Shown: piece by piece, positions 27,210-36,571 of the stretch | Layout: every line of letters begins with the position of its first letter | How positions within the stretch are numbered: the stretch's first letter is position 1 | NCBI GenBank assembly: GCA_964525785.1 | Contig: CAZGIX010000002.1 | Span: forward strand, 14,881-78,880 | Direction: 5' to 3' | DNA: 64,000 bases | Source: JAQBDA01 sp964525785 | Lineage (GTDB): Bacteria > Chloroflexota > Anaerolineae > Anaerolineales > UBA4823 | The notes under the pieces: model-generated | What the model saw: the letters and a program-made list of their open reading frames with translations, nothing else | Databases searched by the model: none | What the model was told of the DNA's origin: nothing | Program-made: the position numbers and the translations under genes

Positions 27210-27293
27210 TTGTGAGCAACTCAGGAATAATTCAGCATCGAGGAGCCTGGTCATTTCCTTTTTCAGGGGCAGGTGGTTCATGGAGTGTGAGTG

Positions 27294-27473
27294 ATGAAAT
27301 ACCAAAAGCTGAACCTTCGGATACGCTTCCCATACTTTCTGATGGGTTTACCTCTGGTCGCCGTCGCTGCCGCAAGTTTACTGCCTTTGCGTCCAGTGAT
27401 CCAACAGGCGCTGATCGGCGTTGTGTTCCTGTGGATCGGCATAAGCTTCATGATCGGTCTTCCTAATTCGTAA
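27294..27473 (+). CDS. Small membrane protein inside the kdp operon (first)
   Basis: 59 residues, start ATG 27294 with GGAG eight bases upstream. Basic N-terminus (MKYQKLNLRIRF), then two hydrophobic segments (YFLMGLPLVAVAAASLL and ALIGVVFLWIGISFMIG) joined by a short Pro/Arg/Gln loop. No known family. It lies 84 bases after kdpB and 12 bases before the second small gene. Good ribosome site and operon position argue for a real gene, perhaps an accessory Kdp subunit. Confidence 0.65.
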   Translation: MKYQKLNLRIRFPYFLMGLPLVAVAAASLLPLRPVIQQALIGVVFLWIGISFMIGLPNS

Positions 27474-27485
27474 GGAGCGATATTG

Positions 27486-27680
27486 ATGGATAAGAAGCAC
27501 TCACGACCAAATTGGTGGATTCTATACCTGACCGTCCCATTATTGATCCTTCTCGGTATGTGGGAGGTCAAGGCTACGCTCACACCGAGAGAACACACCG
27601 TGTTAGAGCTCATGATCATCCTGGTTATCTTTGGATTGGCTTGGCTCTGGCTGGATAAAAACGGCAAGTGGTTAATCTGA
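27486..27680 (+). CDS. Small membrane protein inside the kdp operon (second)
   Basis: 64 residues, ATG 27486 with AAGGAG upstream. Layout: polar N-terminus with NWW, helix WILYLTVPLLILLGMWEV, a loop with LTPREHT, helix VLELMIILVIFGLAWLWL, basic end DKNGKWLI. Not recognised as a known Kdp subunit. It lies 18 bases before kdpC. Confidence 0.68.
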   Translation: MDKKHSRPNWWILYLTVPLLILLGMWEVKATLTPREHTVLELMIILVIFGLAWLWLDKNGKWLI

Positions 27681-27698
27681 TACCCTAAAGGCATTTCC

Positions 27699-28271
27699 AT
27701 GTTTACATTGCTGCGACCTGCATTCGTTATGCTGGTTTTGTTCACCATAGCCACAGGCTTGATCTATCCGTTGGCGGTAACCGCTATCGTCCAAGCCATT
27801 TTCCCGAAACAGGCTAATGGCAGCCTGATCGAGGTGGATGGGCAGTTAGTTGGCTCTGAACTGATCGGTCAGTCTTTCAACGATCCTCGCTATTTCTGGG
27901 GACGTCCTTCAGCCACCAGCCCTTTTCCTTATAGTGCCGCTGCTTCCAGTGGATCGAACCTGGGGCCAACCAATCCGGTGTTGGGAGAGACCATCCTGGA
28001 GCGTATCCAGGCGCTTCAGCTGGCCGATCCAGGCAATACGCAAACTATCCCGGTCGACCTGGTGACGGCTTCCGGCAGCGGGCTAGACCCCCATATCAGT
28101 TTGGCAGCCGCACTGTACCAGATTCCGCGCATCGTGCGAGAGCGCGGCATCTCTGAAGAGCGGCTTAACGCATTGGTAGATGATCACACCAAAGGTCGTC
28201 AGCTGGGCATACTGGGAGAGCCGCGCGTGAATGTGCTCCTGTTGAATCTGGCGTTGGATGGTATAAAATAA
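27699..28271 (+). CDS. kdpC: Potassium-transporting ATPase subunit KdpC
   Basis: 190 residues. One N-terminal membrane helix (VMLVLFTIATGLIYPLAVTAI) followed by the KdpC periplasmic-type domain: GSELIGQSFNDPRYFWGRPSA, SSGSNLGPTNP, LVTASGSGLDPHIS and RVNVLLLNLAL. It stabilises the KdpAB complex. Confidence 0.97.
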   Translation: MFTLLRPAFVMLVLFTIATGLIYPLAVTAIVQAIFPKQANGSLIEVDGQLVGSELIGQSFNDPRYFWGRPSATSPFPYSAAASSGSNLGPTNPVLGETILERIQALQLADPGNTQTIPVDLVTASGSGLDPHISLAAALYQIPRIVRERGISEERLNALVDDHTKGRQLGILGEPRVNVLLLNLALDGIK

Positions 28272-28272
28272 G

Positions 28273-30948
28273 ATGATGGTAGACAAGATTGGCCGCCCTG
28301 ATCCAGATCAGTTGCTTGCCCGCGTCCGCGCGGATGAGCCAGATGATCAGCGCGGGCGGCTAAAAATTTTCCTCGGTTATGCAGCCGGCGTCGGAAAAAC
28401 CTATGCCATGCTGGAGGCCGCTCACCAACGCCGGCGTGAGGGTGTGGATGTGGTTGTGGGTTATGTTGAAACCCACGGGCGGGTTGAAACCGAGGCCTTC
28501 CTGAAGGGTCTGGAGGTGATACCACGGCAAGTCCTGGTGTATCGCAATATCCAGCTCAGTGAATTGGATGTCGATGCTGTCCTGCAACGCCAACCAGGTC
28601 TGGTACTGGTGGATGAGCTGGCGCATACCAATACCCCTGGAGCGCGCCATCCCAAGCGCTATCAGGATGTAGATGATTTACTGGTGGCTGGCATCGACGT
28701 CTACACTACCCTGAATATCCAACATCTGGAGAGCCTGAACGACGTTGTGTCGCAGATCACTGGGGTGCCGATTCGCGAGACTGTCCCTGATAAAGTTATC
28801 GATAATGCGGACGATATCGAGCTGGTCGATTTGCCCCCCGAAGAACTGCTGAACCGGCTGCAAGACGGAAAGGTTTACATACCAGACCAGGCAGCCCGCG
28901 CCATACAAAAATTCTTTCGAAAAGGGAATCTCACAGCCCTGCGCGAGCTTTCTATGCGCCGCGCCGCTGAGCGCATAGACGACCAGATGACTGCCTATAT
29001 GCAGACCCGCGCCATCCCTGGACCCTGGGCGGCTACGGAGCGGTTACTGGTGTGCATCAGCCCCAGCTCGCTTGGTGATCGTCTGGTGCGTTCAACGCGC
29101 CGGCTGGCGGATGAAGTGAACGCCGAATGGCTGGCGGTGTATGTGGAGCCTTCCGGTCGCCCTGGCACCTCCGCCGAAGAACGCCAGCGGGTGAGCAACA
29201 CGATGCGCCTGGCAGAGGAGCTAGGCGCTCGAACCCTGATCTTGCCCCTGAGCAGCACCTCCCCTACCGTTGCTGGGACAGTATTGGAATTTGCCCGGCA
29301 GCACAACATCACCAAAGTCATCGCCGGAAAACCGCTCCGTCCCTTCTGGCAAGATCTACTGCGCGGCTCGATCGTCGATCACCTTATCCGCCACAGTGGA
29401 AATATTGACGTCTATGTGATCTCAAGCGCACCGCCCGATCAGAAAACCGCGCCTGAAGAAACTGCCTGGCGGCCTCACCGTCCCTGGCGGCGTTATCTGT
29501 ATAGCCTGCTGTTAGTAGCGGTGGCGACCGGTCTCAGTCATTTAATTGGATCTGGGATATCACCAACCAACCTGGTGATGATCTATTTATTGGTTGTGGT
29601 GGTTACGGCGGTATATCTGGGTCGCGGCCCAGCCATTCTAGCCTCGGCTGCCAGCGTGCTGGCATTTGATTTTTTCTTCGTGCCTCCCCGACTCACTCTC
29701 TCGGTGTCCGATACCGAATACCTGCTCACGTTTGCTGGATTATTAATGGTCGGGATTGTGATCAGTTATTTAACGGTGCGCGCGCGCGAACAGGCCGAGG
29801 CTGCTCAAAAGCGTGAAGCGGACACCGCAGCTCTGTATTCCTTATCTCGTGATCTGGCTTCAGCCAACGGCCTGGATATGGTTATAAAGACCATCGTCGT
29901 CCATATGGATGAGGCTTTTGGCAGAGACGCACTTATTTTTTTTCCAGATAAAACGGGTAACCTGCAGTCATACCACCGCGCGCTGGATTATCAGCTGGAC
30001 GCAACCGAGATAGCCGCCTCTGTATGGGCTTACCAGCGCGGGGAACCGGCAGGTCGTGGGACCAATACACTCCCGGGGGCCCGAGCAAGGTATGTCCCTT
30101 TGAGGGCTTCCGAACGAACCCTCGGTGTGCTCGGCGCAAAGCCAAAGGCAGAGAGCGTACACCTGACGCCGGACCAGCAACGCCTGCTAGAAGCTTTTGC
30201 CAGCCAAACCGCTCAGGCGATCGAGCGCGTTCAGCTTGCCGAGCAAGCCCAACAGGCAGAGCTGCTGCATGCAACAGAGAGGCTCCAATCGGCTCTGCTC
30301 AACTCGATCTCTCACGACCTGCGCACTCCTCTGGTCTCGATCACTGGGGCGCTGACCAGCCTGCAGGATAGCGGCATCGCATTGGATGAAGAGATTCGCA
30401 CCAGCCTGATCGAGACCGCACGTCAGGAAGCAGATCGCCTGAACCGCCTGGTTGGCAATCTGCTATCGATGACTCGATTAGAGGGTGGCGCCATTAAAGT
30501 GGTACCCACACCCGGAGATGTTCAAGATGCAATCGGAGCCGCGTTGGAACAGCTCACCGATCGCCTGGGTGACCGTCCAGTCGATATCACCGTGCCGGAA
30601 GGCTTCCCTCTGGTGCCGATGGATTTCCCCCTGATGGTCCAGGTCCTGGTCAATGTGATTGATAATGCCATCAAATACTCGCCGCCTGGTTCACAGATCG
30701 AGATCGAAGCCCGACTGGAAGAAATTTGGGCCTGCATCACAGTTACCGATCATGGGATCGGTATCCCAGACGAAGATATGGAGCGCGTTTTTGATAAATT
30801 CTACCGCGTTCAACGACCCGATCAGGTCACAGGAACAGGTCTCGGTTTGGCGATTTGTAAAGGCATTATGGAAGCGCATCATGGGCAGATCGCAGCCCGC
30901 CACCAGACAGGCGGTGGCACGATCATATCTATGCGACTTCCGGCGTGA
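28273..30948 (+). CDS. kdpD: Sensor histidine kinase KdpD
   Basis: 891 residues, full length. N-terminal KdpD domain with Walker-A-like GYAAGVGKTYAM and DELAHTNTPG (to about 230), a universal-stress-protein domain (about 255-385), four-helix DUF4118 membrane block (about 405-505), a GAF-like region, the HisKA box SISHDLRTPLVSI and the HATPase boxes NVIDNAIKY, DHGIGIP and GTGLGLAICKGI. It senses K+ limitation or turgor. One base separates it from kdpC. Confidence 0.97.
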   Translation: MMVDKIGRPDPDQLLARVRADEPDDQRGRLKIFLGYAAGVGKTYAMLEAAHQRRREGVDVVVGYVETHGRVETEAFLKGLEVIPRQVLVYRNIQLSELDVDAVLQRQPGLVLVDELAHTNTPGARHPKRYQDVDDLLVAGIDVYTTLNIQHLESLNDVVSQITGVPIRETVPDKVIDNADDIELVDLPPEELLNRLQDGKVYIPDQAARAIQKFFRKGNLTALRELSMRRAAERIDDQMTAYMQTRAIPGPWAATERLLVCISPSSLGDRLVRSTRRLADEVNAEWLAVYVEPSGRPGTSAEERQRVSNTMRLAEELGARTLILPLSSTSPTVAGTVLEFARQHNITKVIAGKPLRPFWQDLLRGSIVDHLIRHSGNIDVYVISSAPPDQKTAPEETAWRPHRPWRRYLYSLLLVAVATGLSHLIGSGISPTNLVMIYLLVVVVTAVYLGRGPAILASAASVLAFDFFFVPPRLTLSVSDTEYLLTFAGLLMVGIVISYLTVRAREQAEAAQKREADTAALYSLSRDLASANGLDMVIKTIVVHMDEAFGRDALIFFPDKTGNLQSYHRALDYQLDATEIAASVWAYQRGEPAGRGTNTLPGARARYVPLRASERTLGVLGAKPKAESVHLTPDQQRLLEAFASQTAQAIERVQLAEQAQQAELLHATERLQSALLNSISHDLRTPLVSITGALTSLQDSGIALDEEIRTSLIETARQEADRLNRLVGNLLSMTRLEGGAIKVVPTPGDVQDAIGAALEQLTDRLGDRPVDITVPEGFPLVPMDFPLMVQVLVNVIDNAIKYSPPGSQIEIEARLEEIWACITVTDHGIGIPDEDMERVFDKFYRVQRPDQVTGTGLGLAICKGIMEAHHGQIAARHQTGGGTIISMRLPA

Positions 30949-30960
30949 GGAGTCCATCCC

Positions 30961-31653
30961 ATGAGCGAGATCGGACAGCGGGTATTGGTGGTGGACGACG
31001 AGAATGCCATCCGCCGGTTTTTACGCGCCGCACTGAATGCGCAGGGATATTTGGTATCAGAAGCTGCGAATGGCTGGGAAGCTATGAATTCAATCATCGC
31101 ACACCGGCCCGATATCATCATCCTGGATTTGGGTCTACCCGATCTGGATGGCGTTGAAGTAACCCGTCGTGTGAGGGAATGGTCGCAAACTCCAATCATT
31201 ATCTTATCCGTACGGGAGCAGGAGAGCGATAAGATATCCGCCTTGGATGCGGGCGCGGATGATTATCTGACCAAGCCGTTCAGCACGGGAGAACTGATGG
31301 CGCGCATCCGGGTGGCGATCCGGCGCTCGATGCAGCCCACAGAAGAACCGGTCTTGCAGGTAGATGATCTCCAGATCGATCTCGCCCGGCGGGTGGTGAC
31401 TGTTAGAGACAAAGAAATCTCCCTCACACCCACCGAATACGACCTGCTGCGTGTATTGATGCAGAATGCCGGCAAGGTGATCACACACCGCCAATTGCTG
31501 CGCAAAGTGTGGGGACCCGGCTTCGAGTCCGAGCCGCACCTGCTGCGGGTCAATATCAGCAACCTGCGCCGTAAAATTGAGCCTAATCCGACTCGCCCGC
31601 ACTATATTGTCACCGAGCCGGGAGTCGGCTACCGCCTGCGCGTCCCGGCTTGA
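30961..31653 (+). CDS. kdpE: Response regulator KdpE
   Basis: 230 residues, OmpR/PhoB family. Receiver with VVDDENAIRR, phospho-acceptor ILDLGLPDLDG and YLTKPF; winged-helix domain with LTPTEYDLLRVLMQNAGKVITHRQLL and RVNISNLRRKIEPNP. GAGGAG lies upstream. Partner of KdpD; expected to bind in front of kdpF. It ends 3 bases before the convergent GH94 gene. Confidence 0.96.
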   Translation: MSEIGQRVLVVDDENAIRRFLRAALNAQGYLVSEAANGWEAMNSIIAHRPDIIILDLGLPDLDGVEVTRRVREWSQTPIIILSVREQESDKISALDAGADDYLTKPFSTGELMARIRVAIRRSMQPTEEPVLQVDDLQIDLARRVVTVRDKEISLTPTEYDLLRVLMQNAGKVITHRQLLRKVWGPGFESEPHLLRVNISNLRRKIEPNPTRPHYIVTEPGVGYRLRVPA

Positions 31654-31656
31654 TCA

Positions 31657-34068
31657 TTATCCTTGCAGCGTTATTACGATATGGTGCTCTTCACCGCTAA
31701 CATCCGCCGGGATAAGATTCCCATCGATCTCCATCCCATCTACGCTCATCCGGACCACTCCCTGGCATAGGTGCTGCGGATTGTGGACGGTGATGTGATA
31801 GAGCTTACCCCGGAACCTGCGCCACACCGAGAAGCCGCTCCATGCTGATGGAATGCACGGGTCGACGCGCAGCCCGGCATATTCGGGACGGATGCCCAGG
31901 ATCCATTGGGTAGCTGCCTGGTAGCACCACGAAGCTGTCCCAGTCACCCAGGAATTGCGTCCCAACCCGAACTGGGGATGCTCATCGCCCAAGATGTTCT
32001 GGGCATAGGCGTACGGCTCGCACTCATATACTTCAATCTGGTCGTTCTTACCCACCGGATTGATCTGGGCATAATACTGGTAAGCGCGCTCGCCGTTCCC
32101 GAGCAGAGCTTCGGCAATCATCGCCCACGGGTTGGGATGCAAGAAGATGCCCCCGTTTTCCTTCGCCCCCGGTGGATAGGTGGTGATGCCACCGTACTTC
32201 GGATCATAGCCGTTGAAGCCGGGCGCAGACAGCTTGATGCCGTATTTCGTATTGAGCCGGGTATAGACGGAATCCATGGCTTTGCGTGCCCGGTCAGGCG
32301 AGGCAAAACCGGAGATCACCGGCCAGGACTGCCCGTTGAGGTAGATCTGCCCGTAGGTGTTCCTGGCTGAGCCGAGCGGCTCCCCCTCTGCGTCGAAGTA
32401 GCGCACATACCACTCACCATCCCAGGCGACCGCCTCGACGCGGGCTTTCATTTCATCATAATCCGCTTGATATTTGTTAACAGCCGGCACATCGCCCAGA
32501 TATTCCATCAGGTCGATCATCTCCTGCAAGGTCTTGCCGTACAAGTTGGCGGTTAACAAGGACTCTGCGCCTGCCGAAAGGTTAACAGTGTCGTTCCAAT
32601 CGGCAAAGCCCAGCCGCGGCAGCCCATGTTGGCCTACATCCTGGCGTGTAAAAGCCAGGGCGCGCTCCAGGTGCTCACGCACTGTACCCCGCTCTATAGC
32701 CGCGCCATTTTTATCTTTGTCATAAAAGGGCACCGATTCTTCCAGCAGGTCGAAATCCCCCGTCTCTTTCAGGTAAGCAATGGTCGCCAGGACACCCCAC
32801 AGGTGGTCATCGCTGTAGTAGTGCGGGCGGTCCTCCATTTCCAGCGAGTCCCCCTCATCGGCTTGCAGGGTAAGAGGGTTGAACTGGTGCATGGCAGAGC
32901 CATCCCTCTTTTGGAAAGAAAGCAACACACAGATAAAATCTCTGCCCTCCTGGGGGACAGAGGCAAGCACAGCCATTACATCCTGGGATGAGTCCCGAAA
33001 GCCCATCTTGCGTGCACCCATACCGATCTGGTAGCTTGAGAGATAGCGCGACCAGGTCTTCGTGATATAGCATTGGCGCGGATTGTGGACATTGAGCATC
33101 ATGTTCATGCTCTGGTCGGGCGTTTCGACCTGCAGGGCAGACAGATACTCGTCCCAGAACGTTTTGATCTTTTCGAGCTCTGTCTTTACCAGCTCAGGAT
33201 CGCGGAAGCGCTGGATATCCACCCGGGCTGCATCCAGGTTGCGCGCCTGACCGAGCTGTGTGATCAGCCGGCGGGTCTCGCCGGGCTGGAGCGTCCCCAG
33301 AGGAGTGAGCAAAGCAGCAATATTATCTCCGCGCATAGCCGGGCGGCTGCTCAACTCGGGTGCGAGCAGGCTCAGAGGCAATTTGAACGTGCCGTATTCA
33401 TTGCCGCCGAGAAATCTCTTGCGATCGGTTTCGAATGACGATGCTGGCAGGTTCGAAGTGAAGTAATTGACCTTCGTATCCCGGAACATGAACGGGTATT
33501 CCAGCAGGATAGTGAATTCTCCGTCTGCCGCTGCCCTGCACTGCATCGTCTGCGGCACCCAATCGGCATTGGTGAACTGCAGCAGCGCATCGGGATGGCT
33601 GAACTCCACCAGCGGGATGGCGTCCACTTCGACCGGGGCGCGGCTCAGATTGGTGATCTGGATATCCCGCACTTCGCAGCTGGAGCCCTGCGGCACGAAA
33701 ATCGTCACCTCTGTGCGCAGGCTCAAGTATTCTGAGAGGATGCGCGTGTACCCCAGTCCAACACGGCACTCGAAGCGGTCGAGCGGATCGAGCGTCGGGA
33801 CGAAGAAGGGAGAAAATATGCGGTAGCCACCGTTCAAGTGCAGGCGCAGGTACAGCGTCTCGCCCTTTAAGTCGGAGGCCGGCAGCTGCTGGATGTAGCG
33901 GGTAATGCGGTTAAGGGCAGGGTCATCTTTGCAGACCAGCGCCCCGCCGGTGTGGTCAACGAATCCGCCGAACTCGAGGGTGCCAATGTAGTTGATCCAT
34001 TTCACCGGTGTGCGCGGGTCGGTGATGACGTACTCGCGGTCAGGCCCGTCAAAGTATCCGTTTTTCAT
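31657..34068 (-). CDS. GH94 family glycoside phosphorylase, specificity unknown
   Basis: 803 residues. Family layout: N-terminal beta-sandwich (NGYFDGPDREYVITDPRTPVKWINYIG), helical linker, (alpha/alpha)6 barrel and C-terminal strands. Acid catalyst region is LGFADWNDTVNL and the phosphate-binding end is TGTASWCYQAATQWILGIRPEY. It lacks the Gly-Gly-Tyr and Tyr-Asn-Asn signatures of cellobiose phosphorylase seen in the next gene, so it may act on another beta-linked disaccharide (chitobiose, laminaribiose or longer chains). Two bases separate it from the upstream GH94 gene; same operon. Confidence 0.85.
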   Translation of the reverse strand: MKNGYFDGPDREYVITDPRTPVKWINYIGTLEFGGFVDHTGGALVCKDDPALNRITRYIQQLPASDLKGETLYLRLHLNGGYRIFSPFFVPTLDPLDRFECRVGLGYTRILSEYLSLRTEVTIFVPQGSSCEVRDIQITNLSRAPVEVDAIPLVEFSHPDALLQFTNADWVPQTMQCRAAADGEFTILLEYPFMFRDTKVNYFTSNLPASSFETDRKRFLGGNEYGTFKLPLSLLAPELSSRPAMRGDNIAALLTPLGTLQPGETRRLITQLGQARNLDAARVDIQRFRDPELVKTELEKIKTFWDEYLSALQVETPDQSMNMMLNVHNPRQCYITKTWSRYLSSYQIGMGARKMGFRDSSQDVMAVLASVPQEGRDFICVLLSFQKRDGSAMHQFNPLTLQADEGDSLEMEDRPHYYSDDHLWGVLATIAYLKETGDFDLLEESVPFYDKDKNGAAIERGTVREHLERALAFTRQDVGQHGLPRLGFADWNDTVNLSAGAESLLTANLYGKTLQEMIDLMEYLGDVPAVNKYQADYDEMKARVEAVAWDGEWYVRYFDAEGEPLGSARNTYGQIYLNGQSWPVISGFASPDRARKAMDSVYTRLNTKYGIKLSAPGFNGYDPKYGGITTYPPGAKENGGIFLHPNPWAMIAEALLGNGERAYQYYAQINPVGKNDQIEVYECEPYAYAQNILGDEHPQFGLGRNSWVTGTASWCYQAATQWILGIRPEYAGLRVDPCIPSAWSGFSVWRRFRGKLYHITVHNPQHLCQGVVRMSVDGMEIDGNLIPADVSGEEHHIVITLQG

Positions 34069-34070
34069 TT

Positions 34071-36533
34071 CTACCCGATGTAAGCGTCAACCCGGACTTC
34101 CTTCGTACCTGCTGGCGGGAACGGTACGACCGTCGCCTCTATCGCCCGTCCATCCACGCTCAGATGGATATCGTTTCCCGGCCCCCTGCGCTCGACATGG
34201 ATGGTGTACTTCACGCCGCGGAATAAGCGTTCAGCCTCGAAGCCGCTCCATGCCTGGGGTATCACCGGCGCGATGTGCAGCCCATCATAGTCCGGGCGAA
34301 TGCCCAGGATCCACTGGGTGATGGCGACATAGTTCCAGGCTGCTGTACCGGTCAGCCAGGAGTTCTTGGCTTCACCGTGGGTAGGCGCATCGCGCCCGGC
34401 GATCATCTGGGCGTAGATGTACGGTTCGCAGCGGTGTATCTCGCTGATTCCTTCGCGTGCAGACGGGTTGATGCGCAGGTAGTAATCTAGGGCACGCTCG
34501 CCCCTGCCGATCCTGGTTTCTGCAATCATGATCCACGGATTGGTATGGCAGAATATCCCGGCGTTCTCTTTGTATCCGGGTGGGTAGGAAGAGATCTCGC
34601 CCAGGTGCAGGTAGTAGCGGGTGTACGCAGGTTGGTGCAGCACGATGCCGTGCGGGGTTGCCAGCCTTGCAGCCACCGAATCGAGCGCCTGTTCCGCGCG
34701 GCCATCCTCTATCCCCAGGCCAGCCATCACGCATATACCCTGCGGTTCGATGTAGATCTGGCCCTCGACGCACTCTTCCGAGCCCACCGGCTTCCCAAAA
34801 TCATCGTAGGCGCGCCGGAACCACTCGCCGTCCCAGCCAGCGGCCCAAACGATGCTTTCCATCTCTTGCGCCGACTCGATCAGGTCATCCGCATACTCTC
34901 CGTGTCCCTGCCGCCTGGCGATCTCGACCATCTCATTGGCTGCCAGGACGAACAGCCCGGCGATGAACACACTCTCGGCAGTCACGCCGTCTTTGTTGGT
35001 GGTCGTCTGGAAGGACTGCCCGGGCGAATCGGAGAAACAGTTCAGGTTCAGGCAGTCGTTCCAGTCAGCCCGACCGATCAACGGCAGTCCGTGCGGACCG
35101 ATGCGATCCAGCGTGTATTGGATGGAGCGCTGCAGATGGTCGCAAAGCGGTTTTTCAGTGCCGGGCTGGTTATCATAGAGCGCGGGCTCGTCGAGGATGC
35201 CCCAATCGCCCGTCTCTTTGACATAGGCTGCCACCGCAAGGATCAGCCAGAGTGGGTCATCGTTGAAACCACCGCCCACGTCGTTGTTGCCGCGTTTAGT
35301 CAGCGGTTGGTATTGGTGGTATGCGCCTCCACTGGGCAGCTGGGTCGCCGCCAGGTCCAGGATGCGCTGGCGGGCGCGCTCGGGGTCGAGATGCATGAAG
35401 CCCAGCAGGTCCTGGTTGGAATCGCGAAAGCCCATGCCGCGCCCAATTCCGGATTCAAAGTACGAAGCCGAACGCGAAAAATTGAACGTCACCATTACCT
35501 GATAAGCATTCCAGATGTTCACCATGCGGTTGACATGCTCATCCGGTGTGGTCACCTGCAACCCCTCCAGCAATCCTCTCCAATAAACCTGAAGCGCCTG
35601 GAAAGCGTTTTCGACTGCCTCGAGGCGCAGATAGTGGGCGATGACCGGTATTACACTGCGCTTATTGATCGTCTGCGATTCCGGCGGGTCGAATTTTGCA
35701 TCCGTAGGATTTTCGTGATACCCCAGGAGGTAGATGACATTTCGCGTCTCCCCTGCCGCCAGGGACAACCTGACATGCTGCGCCCCGACAGGCTGCCAGC
35801 CATGCGCAATCGAATTCGAGAGCTGCCCCGCTTCCACAGCCGCGGGAGTATCCCAACCCCGATAAGGACCCAGGAAAGCTTCACGTTGGGTATCGAAGCC
35901 AGCCAGTACCTCCGAACACGCCAGATAAGCGAAGTGATCGCGGCGCTCGCGGTATTCCGATATGTGGTAGATCACATCGTCAGCGACTTCGACTTCACCA
36001 ATCGAGTAATTGCGCTGAAAGTTGGTGGCGTCATCCAGGGCATCCCACAAGCAGAACTCGACCGCTGTAAAGATGGATAAATCCGCCACCTGGGAGCGGT
36101 GGTTGGTGAGGCTGAGCTCCCAGATCTCCAGGTTCTCACCCAGGGGTACAAAATAGCGGATCTGAGCTTCTATACCTGAGGATTCAGATCGAATGGTCGT
36201 GTACCCCAGCCCGTGGTGGCATTCATATCTATCCAGGCCGGTGCGCACAGGCTGCCAGGTTGGCGACCAAAACAACGGCAGGTCTGAATTGGCAGGGCGA
36301 TCATCATCGCGCACATAAAGACAGCGACCGCCCCAATCCAAAGGCGCATTGTTGTACCGGTAGCGGGTCAGCCTGCGGAGCCTAGCATCTCGATAGAATG
36401 AGTAGCCTCCGGCAGTGTTAGAGATGAGTCCAAAGTAAGCTTCGCAGCCCAGGTAGTTGATCCACGGCAGGGGTGTGTCCGGCCGGGTGATTACATACTC
36501 ACAGCGCTCATCGTCGAAGTAGCCAAACTGCAT
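34071..36533 (-). CDS. GH94 cellobiose phosphorylase
   Basis: 820 residues from ATG 36533, which has GGAGGT six bases upstream; the frame reaches 36575 without a site. N-terminus FGYFDDERCEYVITRPDTPLPWINYLG, then SNTAGGYSFYRDARLRRL and TRYRYNNAPLDWGGR match characterised cellobiose phosphorylases, whose usual length is 810-840. The catalytic Asp lies in GRADWNDCLNLNCF. It converts cellobiose plus phosphate to glucose 1-phosphate and glucose in the cytoplasm, saving one ATP. It follows the GH3 gene by 38 bases. Confidence 0.9.
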   Translation of the reverse strand: MQFGYFDDERCEYVITRPDTPLPWINYLGCEAYFGLISNTAGGYSFYRDARLRRLTRYRYNNAPLDWGGRCLYVRDDDRPANSDLPLFWSPTWQPVRTGLDRYECHHGLGYTTIRSESSGIEAQIRYFVPLGENLEIWELSLTNHRSQVADLSIFTAVEFCLWDALDDATNFQRNYSIGEVEVADDVIYHISEYRERRDHFAYLACSEVLAGFDTQREAFLGPYRGWDTPAAVEAGQLSNSIAHGWQPVGAQHVRLSLAAGETRNVIYLLGYHENPTDAKFDPPESQTINKRSVIPVIAHYLRLEAVENAFQALQVYWRGLLEGLQVTTPDEHVNRMVNIWNAYQVMVTFNFSRSASYFESGIGRGMGFRDSNQDLLGFMHLDPERARQRILDLAATQLPSGGAYHQYQPLTKRGNNDVGGGFNDDPLWLILAVAAYVKETGDWGILDEPALYDNQPGTEKPLCDHLQRSIQYTLDRIGPHGLPLIGRADWNDCLNLNCFSDSPGQSFQTTTNKDGVTAESVFIAGLFVLAANEMVEIARRQGHGEYADDLIESAQEMESIVWAAGWDGEWFRRAYDDFGKPVGSEECVEGQIYIEPQGICVMAGLGIEDGRAEQALDSVAARLATPHGIVLHQPAYTRYYLHLGEISSYPPGYKENAGIFCHTNPWIMIAETRIGRGERALDYYLRINPSAREGISEIHRCEPYIYAQMIAGRDAPTHGEAKNSWLTGTAAWNYVAITQWILGIRPDYDGLHIAPVIPQAWSGFEAERLFRGVKYTIHVERRGPGNDIHLSVDGRAIEATVVPFPPAGTKEVRVDAYIG

Positions 36534-36571
36534 TGTGCCACCTCCAAGTTTTTTACTCGGTTCTATGGTCA

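Noticed and set aside
27212..27466. 84-residue frame between kdpB and kdpC
   Set aside because: Non-ATG start, no hydrophobic segment, and overlaps the better-supported 59-residue membrane protein in another frame.
34545..36080. 511-residue open frame antisense to the cellobiose phosphorylase gene
   Set aside because: Long because of codon bias on the opposite strand; no domain, low-complexity composition, and the sense gene is certain.
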